This document shows positions 15,692 to 23,240 of a stretch of 38,603 bases of DNA, piece by piece (the stretch's first letter is position 1; each line of letters starts with the position of its first letter). The DNA comes from a bacterium (lineage in GTDB: Bacteria; UBA9089; JASEGY01): assembly GCA_040753085.1 (NCBI GenBank), contig JBFMHI010000013.1, forward strand, positions 1-38,603, written 5' to 3'. Both the position numbers and the translations under genes were made by a program. The notes beneath the pieces are model-generated. The model did no database searches. It saw nothing but the letters and a program-made list of their open reading frames with translations, and had not been told where the DNA came from.

Positions 15692-17479
15692 TTAAATCTT
15701 TTTCACCACCTGTCCCAGAACTCCACCCAGACTATGACTGGCCTTAGCCACCGCCTGATAAAGGTAATGAAGCTTCTCCTTATCCCTGGTTACATCCAAT
15801 CCTTTATCCGGCCTTAGCCGTTGGAGGACACCTTGGATACTTCCCGAGATAAGCCTGGTACTCATCGCTTGATTTATCTGATTATTGATCTCGTTCAATC
15901 GCCTATAGTCAGAATTGTCCCGGAGAATACCTAAGGCCTCTTCACATATATCTTTGACCTGAAAGGCCTCTTGGATAATCGTCCTTATATCTCTTCTTAG
16001 TCGCTCAAGCTGTGGTTTAGGCCGATAAATTTCGGCCTCTTCCAAAATTCCTTTTATATCCAGGGGTGCCTGACAATATTGATCTATGGCCTCAGCCAGG
16101 TCCATAATAAGCACCCCTTCCTTCAGTATTCCTCCCTGAGTGGCATTAATACATGTGGCCTTTGTCCGGGCAATCTCCCAATGAAACCATTCCTGATAGA
16201 CCGCCAATTTTTTGTGCGTAGGCACAGACTGGCCGTAGATGTCTTTCCTCCAGATAAACTCATCCCCGATATACTCCCGATGTTTCATCTCGAGGGGCGC
16301 CCGGCCGGCCAATTCTTTAGCCCACTGTTCTTCATAAGACCCACCCGAAACAAAGGCACGGTTATCCGGGAAAGAAAGATCTTGCCCGACAAAGATAATG
16401 GGATCCGCCCCAATTTTTCGGGCCAGATCAAAGGCATAAGTAGCCACCGAGCCTCCCCCTTTTAGAGAAATATAAGGCTCTTCTCTCAGGTATTCCATAA
16501 TCCAATCCATTAATATATGGCCATGCGAGGCAATGAGCTTAAGGCCTGAGAAATGTTTAAAAATTCGAGGATAGCAAACCGAGTCCGCTACTAAGGCCAC
16601 ATCATTCAGGTCAAGCCCTCTAAAATGGTGATAATTCTTCACCTGGGCATCAACCGTAATCACTATATCCGGCTTAATTCCCCGCTTCAGGACCGCCTTG
16701 AGGGCCGTATCAACGGATATAAGAAGGGCCTTTCCCCTGGCCATAGCTAAATCTTGAATATTCTTATCTAAGGAGGGGCCAGCCGAGATAATGATGGCCG
16801 GTTGATCAGGGAATTTACCGAAAAGGGAATCAAGGGGAGGGTTGCTGATGATCTCAGGGATATTGTCCAGGATATTTTCCTGCCACAACATACCAAAAGA
16901 GCTCAGGCTGGCCAGATTCATCAGCCCTGCCTCCAGGACACCCTTTATCAACCCCATCACTTTTCTGTAGTAAGCCGGTTCCAAAGAGAGACTCGGCCTA
17001 TGCTCGATTACCTGAACTAATTCCAAACGATCCAGGGTAATAATTTCTCCCAGATAGTCAATTATCCGCCCATTCTCTTCTCCAATAAGTAGCCTCAGAT
17101 GAGGAGATTTTAATAAGCCGGTCATATCCCTGGTTTCTAAAGCCACCTTAAATAGATCCAGATTAGGGTCTATCACTACCAGCTCGGTGTCCTCTTTGAT
17201 CACCGAACAGATCTCTTCCGCCAGGTAACCCAGGCCAAACCCCAGCACAATAATGGCTTTTTTGTTTTCGAGTTCATATTGAGACAATATCTTTTTGGCC
17301 TCTGATCGAGGGTCATAAGGGCTGTGTATTGAGACAGCCTTCTCTTTTCGATCAATTACCTTAAGGGTCGGCTCGCCTTTTTTAGATGGTTCTACTATGG
17401 CCCTGGCGATGGTAATAACCCCTAATCGGCCTTTTAATCTTTCATCTAAGTAGCTCAAATTGTCTTGATAATAGTTCAT
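15692..17479 (-). CDS. Maf-type motility accessory factor / DUF115 glycosyltransferase-like protein
   Basis: 595 residues. The central part (about 215-400) is the MptE-like DUF115 fold: AIIISAGPSLDKNI, LLISVDTALKAVLKRGI followed by KPDIVITVD, and GGGSVATYAFDLARKIGADP followed by IIFVGQDLSF. The N-terminal part has a Rossmann-like IIVLGFGLGYLAEEI. The C-terminal 120 residues are helical. Proteins of this plan (Maf) are thought to transfer pseudaminic or legionaminic acid to flagellins in many bacteria. No flagellin or nonulosonate genes lie in the window, so the target is unknown. It is the third gene of a tight parB-nadX-Maf unit, with 9 bases after nadX. The pairing with parB is unusual. Confidence 0.85.
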   Translation of the reverse strand: MNYYQDNLSYLDERLKGRLGVITIARAIVEPSKKGEPTLKVIDRKEKAVSIHSPYDPRSEAKKILSQYELENKKAIIVLGFGLGYLAEEICSVIKEDTELVVIDPNLDLFKVALETRDMTGLLKSPHLRLLIGEENGRIIDYLGEIITLDRLELVQVIEHRPSLSLEPAYYRKVMGLIKGVLEAGLMNLASLSSFGMLWQENILDNIPEIISNPPLDSLFGKFPDQPAIIISAGPSLDKNIQDLAMARGKALLISVDTALKAVLKRGIKPDIVITVDAQVKNYHHFRGLDLNDVALVADSVCYPRIFKHFSGLKLIASHGHILMDWIMEYLREEPYISLKGGGSVATYAFDLARKIGADPIIFVGQDLSFPDNRAFVSGGSYEEQWAKELAGRAPLEMKHREYIGDEFIWRKDIYGQSVPTHKKLAVYQEWFHWEIARTKATCINATQGGILKEGVLIMDLAEAIDQYCQAPLDIKGILEEAEIYRPKPQLERLRRDIRTIIQEAFQVKDICEEALGILRDNSDYRRLNEINNQINQAMSTRLISGSIQGVLQRLRPDKGLDVTRDKEKLHYLYQAVAKASHSLGGVLGQVVKKI

Positions 17480-17488
17480 TTATTGATT

Positions 17489-18298
17489 TTATGTGCCCAC
17501 CCTAACCGAATCGGTAATTCCCCTAAGAACAGCAATAGCCGAGAGAACAGCCAGGTAAGATGTCTTAGGATTAGAAGGGGCAGGGAGATTTTCACATCTA
17601 CTAATTATCCGTCCAAAATCTCCCTCAACCTGGATTTCATGCACATTTCGCCTTAGATTCGGATCAGCCACGATCTCGACTTTAGTCTGATCTGCGCCTA
17701 TCCCAGCCAGGCTAAGGGTAGCCGCCACATTGATATTAGCCGGAAAGTGCCGGGCGGCCTCCAGGGCATTTCCTTGAAAGATTACTTTAGGCTGGCCAAT
17801 ATTATCCAGATCTATGCCCTTCTCCACCACCCAGGGTGCACCCTTCAAACCGGCTGGCGGCTTACTGGTTTTTAAACAGACCGAGCTAATTCGACCTCTC
17901 CCAGCCGCTTTTACGGCATCTAGACCGGCCATGGCGCCAGAAGGGATAAAGATTGGTACCCCTTGATCTCTGGCTGATTCCACTAAATCCAGCCTCTCCA
18001 ATAATCCACCGGTGCTCATTATCAAGGCCGCCTTCTTTCTTGATATAGCCGCACTAACTACCTCCGGCACAACCTGGGCTGAAGCGGCCTCGACCACTAA
18101 ATCAACTTCGTCGGCTATCTCCTCTAAGGACTTAATCTTTATTTGAGATGAAAGCCGGCCGGCCAAATCTCTGGCCCTCGTCTCGATTATATCGTTCACC
18201 GCCGCCAGCTCCATCCCCTCAACCTCATAAGTTATCGCCTCAGCTAATCTGGCGCCAATAGTGCCACAACCGATCAGTCCCACCTTAATTCCCTTCAT
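17489..18298 (-). CDS. nadX: Aspartate dehydrogenase
   Basis: 269 residues, full length. NadX oxidises L-aspartate to iminoaspartate with NAD(P)+, an oxygen-independent substitute for NadB in NAD synthesis, which fits an anaerobe. The N-terminus has the Rossmann motif VGLIGCGTIGARLAEAI. The family motifs STGGLLE, IPSGAMAGLDAVKAA and the catalytic-His region HFPANINVAATLSLAGIG, ending KTSYLAVLSAIAVLRG, are present. Its ATG overlaps the parB stop by one base (TAATG), so translation is coupled. The nadA and nadC genes are not in the window. Confidence 0.93.
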   Translation of the reverse strand: MKGIKVGLIGCGTIGARLAEAITYEVEGMELAAVNDIIETRARDLAGRLSSQIKIKSLEEIADEVDLVVEAASAQVVPEVVSAAISRKKAALIMSTGGLLERLDLVESARDQGVPIFIPSGAMAGLDAVKAAGRGRISSVCLKTSKPPAGLKGAPWVVEKGIDLDNIGQPKVIFQGNALEAARHFPANINVAATLSLAGIGADQTKVEIVADPNLRRNVHEIQVEGDFGRIISRCENLPAPSNPKTSYLAVLSAIAVLRGITDSVRVGT

Positions 18299-19227
18299 TA
18301 TTCCCTTAGCCTTTCGATCAATCGCTCCAGATCTCCCGCTGAGTAATACTCTATTTCGATCCGGCCCTTATCTCGGCCGGGCTTAATCCTTACTTTAGTG
18401 CCCAGAATTTCTGTCATCTCCTCTTCAATAGCCACTATATGGGGATCCCTCTCGACAGAGACGGTTTCACGTGAAACCTCAGGGCTGGTCAACTTTCTGA
18501 CCAATTCTTCTGTTTTTCGAACCGAGAGCTCCTGTTTGATGATCTTGTGAGATAGTTCCACCTGCATGGCCTCGTTAGCCAGACCCAGGATTGTTCTGGC
18601 ATGCCCCATCGAGAGCACCCCACCCGCCACCTGAGCCTGAATAACGACAGGTAGATTAAGAAGCCTCAGTGAATTGGTAATAGTAGAGCGGTTCTTGCCC
18701 ACCTTTTGGGCCAACTCCTCCTGGGTAAGGGTAAATTCATTGATCAGTTGTTGGTAGGCCTTCGCCTCATCAATAGGGTTCAATTCCTCTCGCTGGATGT
18801 TTTCAATCAGGGCGATCTCTAAGGCCTCTCCGTCCGAGACATCTTTGATCACCGCCGGAAGTTTTTCTAATCCAATCTCCTGGGCAGCCCGCAACCGTCT
18901 TTCACCAGCAATTAACTCATATCCCTCCCCCTTAGGACGAACCACCACCGGCTGGATAACCCCCTTCTCCCTCATTGAGGCAGCTAATTCCCTCAACTTG
19001 TCCAAATCAAACTCATGTCTGGGTTGATACGGATTGGGAGTTATCGCCGCTACCAGGATATCTCTGATCAGCCCACTTTCTCTTGGAGGCGCCGCCTCTC
19101 CTTCACTTTTCTCAGGAAGGGACTCCGTCGCCATCGGACTTTCTTTGGGATAAACACCCGTCTCCGCCTCCCTTTCCTCTAAAGGAGACTCAGCCTTCAC
19201 CTCACCTCTCCAAACGAAATCTTCCAT
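18298..19227 (-). CDS. parB: Chromosome partitioning protein ParB
   Basis: 309 residues. After an acidic, Pro-rich N-terminal extension (about 1-50), the ParB N-domain runs from about 55 to 145 and has the CTP-binding box GERRLRAAQEIG and ENIQREELNPIDEA. The HTH follows (LTQEELAQKVGKNRSTITNSLRLL). The C-terminal dimer domain ends LERLIERLRE. ParB loads on parS as a CTP-dependent clamp and recruits SMC. One parS-like palindrome lies in its own coding sequence (18463-18478). The usual parA neighbour is missing; rsmG lies upstream instead, separated by a miniature element (19327-19711) that may carry the promoter. It is co-transcribed with nadX and the Maf gene. Confidence 0.94.
   Translation of the reverse strand: MEDFVWRGEVKAESPLEEREAETGVYPKESPMATESLPEKSEGEAAPPRESGLIRDILVAAITPNPYQPRHEFDLDKLRELAASMREKGVIQPVVVRPKGEGYELIAGERRLRAAQEIGLEKLPAVIKDVSDGEALEIALIENIQREELNPIDEAKAYQQLINEFTLTQEELAQKVGKNRSTITNSLRLLNLPVVIQAQVAGGVLSMGHARTILGLANEAMQVELSHKIIKQELSVRKTEELVRKLTSPEVSRETVSVERDPHIVAIEEEMTEILGTKVRIKPGRDKGRIEIEYYSAGDLERLIERLRE
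18463..18478. promoter_or_regulatory. parS site within parB
   Basis: GGTTTCACGTGAAACC is a perfect palindrome that matches 14 of 16 positions of the parS consensus TGTTTCACGTGAAACA. A parS inside or beside parB is common. Confidence 0.85.
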
Positions 19228-19326
19228 TACCTTTTCGCCCCCCTTTCATAAGTTTATGGGTAACCGGTGTCTGGTAGTTTGGCCAACATCAGACTACCCA
19301 ACACCCGACTACCCCTTACCAGTTAT
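19228..19326. other. parB upstream region
   Basis: Non-coding. It holds a small inverted repeat (GGTGTCTGGTAGT with CAGACTACCCAACACC, about 19276-19309) and the left copy of the 8-bp duplication CCAGTTAT at 19319-19326. Confidence 0.5.
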
Positions 19327-19711
19327 GTATCTACTCAAAATCAAGTTAAAAAAGTAAGCTCATTACAGATTATAGTGCTATGGGTTAAGTTTCATCTCCT
19401 TTTGTCCTGACAGCGTCGGCATAAGAGCTTCCCCCCCTTGATGGGAGGGGTTAGGGGAGGGTGAAATAACAAAATCTGCTATATAATTACCTATAGGTTC
19501 TTGTCTCCTGAACTTAAACCCTTCCAACTGTTTTGATCTCAATTGTCTCCATAGTAACATCTCTGCACTGGTAGCTCTTTTTCTAAGGTTTTTAGCAAGA
19601 GTAATAATATTGCCCACCCATTTCACCCTCACCCTATCCCTCTCCCATCAAGGGTGAGGGAATTTTGCTTTGTCTCCCAACTAACTGCTTAACTTAGTTT
19701 TGAGTAGTTAC
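19327..19711. mobile_element. 385-bp element with a DUF559 remnant and 8-bp target duplication
   Basis: The ends are GTATCTACTCAAAATCAAG on the left and, on the other strand, GTAACTACTCAAAACTAAG on the right: 23-bp terminal repeats with three or so differences. Perfect direct repeats CCAGTTAT flank it (19319-19326 and 19712-19719). An inner inverted repeat (about 19438-19466 against 19619-19649, GATGGGAGGGG-type arms) brackets a truncated DUF559 frame. The first 79 bases are identical to 38352-38430. The right end supplies the stop codon of rsmG. The left end carries a TATAAT (19374-19369, minus strand) pointing at parB. Confidence 0.85.
19468..19632 (-). pseudogene. DUF559 (Vsr-like endonuclease) N-terminal remnant
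   Basis: The minus strand encodes LAKNLRKRATSAEMLLWRQL, then RSKQLEGFKFRRQEPIGNYIADFV, the standard beginning of DUF559 proteins (PD-(D/E)XK fold, related to very-short-patch repair endonucleases). It then breaks into repeat-encoded residues (ISPSPNPSHQGG). The metal-binding half of the domain is lost, so no nuclease activity is expected. It forms the inner part of the element at 19327-19711. Confidence 0.75.
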
Positions 19712-20436
19712 CCAGTTATTGGCCTCTTGTGAGAGATACCCGGTCGGCGGGGGTACCTGGTGGGGGTCTCCCCTACCTTTTCGATAAGCACCAGGTGCCT
19801 TTTTTGGTGAATAACCGGCAGAGTGATCTCCCTTATCTCTTCCAGTTTCCCGCCTAAAAGGCCTATGGCCCCTCTGGCCGCTTCGACTTCTGGTGTCACT
19901 TCTCTTCCCTTCATGGCCAGAAACCTCCCCCCTATTTGCAAAAAGGGGAAGGCCAGTTCCACCAGAACATTTAAGTGGCTAACCGCTCTGGAGAGAACAA
20001 GTTCATACCTGGCCCGCTGGGTTTTATCCCGGCCGTATTCTTCCGCCCGTCCCCATAATATCTTCACCTCAGGAAGTTCCAGCACACCCTGGAGATGTTC
20101 CAGAAACTCAATCCGCTTTCGCTTGGAATCCAAAAGAGTCAAATCTATCCGAGGTTGGTAAATAGCTAAGGGGATCCCTGGAAATCCTGCCCCCGTCCCC
20201 AGATCAAGGACTTTAAGCCCGGGGTGCAAAGAGACTGCCTTCAAGCAGGTCAGTGAGTCAATAAAGTGCTTAAGGACGACCTCCTCCGGTCTCTCGATGC
20301 GAGTTAGATTAATCCGCTTATTCCAACTATTTATCTCTTCCAGATAGAGGATAAACTGACCCACCTGATAATCGCTTAAGGCGCAATCCAATAAGGCGGC
20401 CGCTTCTTTTAACAGTCGAGTTGTCTTACTTATCAA
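19708..20436 (-). CDS. rsmG: 16S rRNA (guanine-N7) methyltransferase
   Basis: 242 residues. RsmG methylates G527 of 16S rRNA with S-adenosylmethionine. The family sequence WNKRINLTRI followed by HFIDSLTCL is present, as are the SAM motif VLDLGTGAGFPGIPLAI and LLDSKRKRIEFLEHL, VLSRAVSHL and FLAMKG. The last codons are shaped by the neighbouring element: CCAATAACTGG is followed by the element's GTAAC, so the final Gly codon and the TAA stop come from the inserted DNA. The natural C-terminus was therefore probably different, and the Arg/Pro-rich tail (about 225-242) may be read-through. It lies downstream of mnmG in the usual order. Confidence 0.94.
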   Translation of the reverse strand: MISKTTRLLKEAAALLDCALSDYQVGQFILYLEEINSWNKRINLTRIERPEEVVLKHFIDSLTCLKAVSLHPGLKVLDLGTGAGFPGIPLAIYQPRIDLTLLDSKRKRIEFLEHLQGVLELPEVKILWGRAEEYGRDKTQRARYELVLSRAVSHLNVLVELAFPFLQIGGRFLAMKGREVTPEVEAARGAIGLLGGKLEEIREITLPVIHQKRHLVLIEKVGETPTRYPRRPGISHKRPITG

Positions 20437-20508
20437 CGGAGAATACTCCCTTTATACCACAGGCGGCCGGTGAAGTCAAGCATAAAAACGGGTTAAGTAG
20501 TTAAAAAC

Positions 20509-20742
20509 TTAGGGAAGATGCGCTTCTATCAGCCTCTCCAGTCTATTCCGGTAAATGAGATCGAAGAGATAACCCTTCTCCGGAAAGAGGGTCACGGTCC
20601 ATTTACGGCATCCTTCGATTAGTCTCTCTGCTTCAGGGCGGCTTAGGCTGCCTGACTTGATAGTCGCCCCGGCCAGATCGACCATTATCCGTAATCTTCG
20701 AACCCGCTTATCCTCTTCCAGGATTTCTTCGGCCAGGTTCAT
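20509..20742 (-). CDS. Conserved hypothetical protein, 77 residues
   Basis: The start at 20742 has a strong AAAGGAGG site; the in-frame start at 20814 does not. The protein is helical: NLAEEILEEDKRVRRLRIMV, DLAGATIKSGSLSRPEAERL, IEGCRKWTVTLFPEKGYLFD and LIYRNRLERLIEAHLP. Similar short proteins with 'RPEAE.L....R..AL.LFP.K...FDLIY..R..R' are, as far as I recall, widespread hypotheticals in anaerobic bacteria; no function is known to me. It lies between mnmG and rsmG on the same strand and is probably in the same transcript. Confidence 0.7.
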   Translation of the reverse strand: MNLAEEILEEDKRVRRLRIMVDLAGATIKSGSLSRPEAERLIEGCRKWTVTLFPEKGYLFDLIYRNRLERLIEAHLP

Positions 20743-20824
20743 TTCTTCCTCCTTTCCCCTCACGCCGCCTATCGCCGGCTGACCTCGGTGAATCTTTGGC
20801 ATCGGCTCGCTCATAATAGCCCAT

Positions 20825-20916
20825 GTAATCGTTCACCACAGAGACACTGAGACACGGAGAATGATTTTAGATTTTTCTCAATGTCTCTGTGTCTCCGTGG
20901 TGAGGTGAACGGTTAC
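20825..20916. mobile_element. 92-bp MITE, GTAAYCGTTCA family
   Basis: Almost the whole element is a hairpin. Left end GTAATCGTTCACCACAGAGA, right end on the other strand GTAACCGTTCACCTCACCAC. Arms built of ACAGAGACACTGAGACACGG follow. Flanks AGCCCAT and AGCTCAT match at 6 of 7 positions, a possible decayed target duplication. It looks like an internally deleted copy of the element at 22926-23184, with which it shares both ends. It lies just after the mnmG stop codon. Confidence 0.75.
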
Positions 20917-20924
20917 AGCTCATC

Positions 20925-22811
20925 TTATCTTATCCTACCAGAGATCCCTGCCTCGACTTTTCCCCGGCGAAGGCGTTCCAGATAGACCAGCAGGACCGAG
21001 ATATCGGCTGAACGCAGACCCGGGATGCGGACGGCCTGCCCCAGGGAGATAGGTCTTATTCGGCTCATCTTTTCTCTGCCTTCATAAGAAAGCCCCCCTA
21101 TCTGATCATAGTCAAGATCAGGCGGAATCAGCCTACCTTCCAATTTTTTAAATCTCTCCACCTGAACCATCTGGCGGTTGATGTAACCTTCATACTTGAT
21201 CCTGGTCTCCACCTCGGTCCAAACCCGAGCTGAAAGATGCCGACCATTTTGACCGATCTTATCCAGATCCTGATAGGCTACCTCCGGTCGCCGAAGGAGT
21301 TGAAGGAGGTTAATAGGCTCCTTCAACTCTACCCCCAGAGGCCTTACTTCTCCAGGGTTAACCCGCGTACCGTTAAGCCTGATTATTTCCTCTTTCACCT
21401 GAGCCTCTTTTTCCTGAAGGCCGTGATAGCTTTCCTCTGAAATCAGCCCAAATCTGTAGCCGTAGGGCATCAATCGGGTATCGGCATTGTCCTGGCGAAG
21501 CAGAAGTCGGTATTCGGCCCGGGAGGTGAACATGCGGTAGGGTTCGCTCACCCCTCGGGTAACCAGGTCGTCGATAAGGACACCGATATAGGCCTCGGAT
21601 CTATCCAGAATAAAAGGCACCTGGCCCCTCAGTTTTAAAACGGCATTGATGCCGGCCATAATTCCCTGGGCGCCTGCCTCCTCATAGCCGGAGGTCCCAT
21701 TTATCTGCCCGGCAAAATAAAGGTTCTCGATTAATTTTGTCTCCAGGGTGGGCTTGATCTGGGTAGGTGGGGCAAAGTCATATTCGATGGCATAACCCGG
21801 CCTAATCATTCTGGCCTCCTCTAAGCCAGGGATGGTCTTAAGAAACCTGATCTGCACATCTTCCGGCAGGCTGGTGGCCAGGCCATTGGCATAGACCTCG
21901 GTGGTCTCCCTCCCTTCCGGTTCCAGATAGATCTGATGTCTCTCCTTTTCCGCGAACCGCACTACCTTATCTTCTATGGAAGGACAGTATCGTGGTCCCA
22001 CTCCCTTGATTCGGCCGGCATAAAGAGGCGAACGATCCAGGTTTTCTCGAATAAGCTGATGGGTCTTGGGGTTGGTATAGGTAATAAAACAGGACACCTG
22101 CACCTGGGTGATCCGCCCGGTCTTATGGGAAAAGGGCACCGGCGGATCATCCCCTGGTTGGGCCTGGAGCTTAGAGTAATCGATGGTGGTACCATCAATT
22201 CTGGGGGGGGTGCCTGTCTTGAGTCGCCCGATTTCAAATCCCAGCTCCTTCAAATTATCAGAGAGACCCACCGCTGGCAACTCCCCCCCTCGTCCGCCAG
22301 GGAAAGATATCTCTCCGATATGGATCAAACCGTTGAGGAAGGTCCCGGTAGTCAGGATAACGGCCTTAGCCTTATACCGCAGGCCGGTCTGAGAGACTGC
22401 CCCCACTACCTGCCCCTTATCCGTTAAGATCCTGGTAGTCATAGCCTGGACCACATCCAGCCCCGCCTGCCCCTCCAGAACCTGCCTCATAGCGAACTGA
22501 TACCTTTTTTTGTCTGCCTGGGCCCGGGGCGAGTGGACCGCCGGTCCCTTTTTGGTATTAAGCATCCGGAACTGTATCCCGGTCCGATCGATATTCCGCC
22601 CCATCTCACCACCCAGGGCATCGATCTCCTTGACTAATTGCCCCTTGGCCAGGCCACCAATGGCTGGATTACAGGACATCTGGGCAATGGTATCCAAATT
22701 CAGGGTGAGAAGCAGGGTGGCTGCCCCCATGCGGGCCGAGGCCAGGGCCGCCTCACAACCGGCATGCCCAGCCCCAACTACGATTAAGTCATATTCCTTA
22801 AAGTAATACAT
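20925..22811 (-). CDS. mnmG: tRNA uridine-5-carboxymethylaminomethyl modification enzyme MnmG
   Basis: 628 residues from the ATG at 22811, preceded by GGAGAG. MnmG with MnmE installs the (carboxymethyl)aminomethyl group at U34 of some tRNAs, using FAD, NADH and methylene-THF. The FAD motif [21 protein letters not shown] opens the protein, [22 protein letters not shown] carries the conserved Cys, and GLYFAG-type and [10 protein letters not shown] regions plus a helical C-terminal domain follow. The open frame extends to 22898 but that stretch runs through a parS site and is unlikely to be coding. It lies between mnmE and the 77-residue gene, in the standard gid/rsmG/par cluster. Confidence 0.95.
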   Translation of the reverse strand: MYYFKEYDLIVVGAGHAGCEAALASARMGAATLLLTLNLDTIAQMSCNPAIGGLAKGQLVKEIDALGGEMGRNIDRTGIQFRMLNTKKGPAVHSPRAQADKKRYQFAMRQVLEGQAGLDVVQAMTTRILTDKGQVVGAVSQTGLRYKAKAVILTTGTFLNGLIHIGEISFPGGRGGELPAVGLSDNLKELGFEIGRLKTGTPPRIDGTTIDYSKLQAQPGDDPPVPFSHKTGRITQVQVSCFITYTNPKTHQLIRENLDRSPLYAGRIKGVGPRYCPSIEDKVVRFAEKERHQIYLEPEGRETTEVYANGLATSLPEDVQIRFLKTIPGLEEARMIRPGYAIEYDFAPPTQIKPTLETKLIENLYFAGQINGTSGYEEAGAQGIMAGINAVLKLRGQVPFILDRSEAYIGVLIDDLVTRGVSEPYRMFTSRAEYRLLLRQDNADTRLMPYGYRFGLISEESYHGLQEKEAQVKEEIIRLNGTRVNPGEVRPLGVELKEPINLLQLLRRPEVAYQDLDKIGQNGRHLSARVWTEVETRIKYEGYINRQMVQVERFKKLEGRLIPPDLDYDQIGGLSYEGREKMSRIRPISLGQAVRIPGLRSADISVLLVYLERLRRGKVEAGISGRIR

Positions 22812-22897
22812 TAAGTCTCTCCAAATAGCGGCCATTGACCGCTGGTGGCCATTGGCCCGCGTCGTAAGTGTTTGCCAGACAAGGCCCTCCCTCTTCA

Positions 22898-22913
22898 TGT
22901 TTCACGTGAAACA
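22898..22913. promoter_or_regulatory. Consensus parS site upstream of mnmG
   Basis: TGTTTCACGTGAAACA is an exact match to the bacterial parS consensus and is part of a longer perfect 26-bp palindrome (22893-22918). This should be the strongest ParB loading site of the window. Confidence 0.95.
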
Positions 22914-22925
22914 TGAAGTCCCCCT

Positions 22926-23184
22926 GTAATCGTTCACCACAGAGACACTGAGACACGGAGAATGATTTTAGAAAAAAGCACTTACAGGGCAAACAATTGG
23001 GTCAGCAATATGAAGTTTATAGGCATTTAGGCTCTGGCTTATTAGAGTCAGCCTACGAAGAATGCCTTTGTCATGAACTCTATTTGCGTGGTCTAAATTT
23101 TGAACGACAAAGACCTCATTAAGAGACTTGTCCTTTAGATTTTTCTCAGTGTCTCTGTGTCTCCGTGGTGAGGTGAACGGTTAC
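22926..23184. mobile_element. 259-bp element with a GxxExxY remnant and 8-bp target duplication
   Basis: The left end is GTAATCGTTCACCACAGAGA, the right end in reverse complement GTAACCGTTCACCTCACCAC; the arms continue with GACACTGAGACACGGAG-type sequence. Perfect direct repeats GTCCCCCT flank the element (22918-22925 and 23185-23192). The inside carries part of a GxxExxY gene. The duplication touches the parS site, so the insertion landed directly between two parS-like sequences. It belongs to the same family as 20825-20916 and, by its ends, 6357-6531. Confidence 0.85.
22980..23122 (+). pseudogene. GxxExxY protein remnant
   Basis: The plus strand encodes EVYRHLGSGLLESAYEECLC followed by HELYLRGLNFERQRPH and a stop. 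GLLESAY is the G..E..Y motif that names the family, a group of small proteins related to PD-(D/E)XK nucleases. Both the N-terminal helix and everything after the ERQ strand are missing, and no start codon is in place. It is a degraded cargo of the surrounding element. Confidence 0.75.
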
Positions 23185-23195
23185 GTCCCCCTTAA

Positions 23196-23211
23196 TGTTC
23201 CCCGTGAAACC
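23196..23211. promoter_or_regulatory. Degenerate parS-like site
   Basis: TGTTCCCCGTGAAACC matches the parS consensus at 13 of 16 positions, with a good right half. It lies 285 bases from the consensus site and next to mnmE. Binding would be weak. Confidence 0.5.
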
Positions 23212-23240
23212 CTAAGGGAGGCAGGCTTAGCCTAGACGAG

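Noticed and set aside
20817-20924. Perfect target duplication around the 92-bp element
   Set aside because: The flanks agree only at 6 of 7 bases, unlike the three exact cases.
22812-22898. N-terminal extension of MnmG
   Set aside because: It would translate the parS palindrome, and the family starts at the ATG at 22811.
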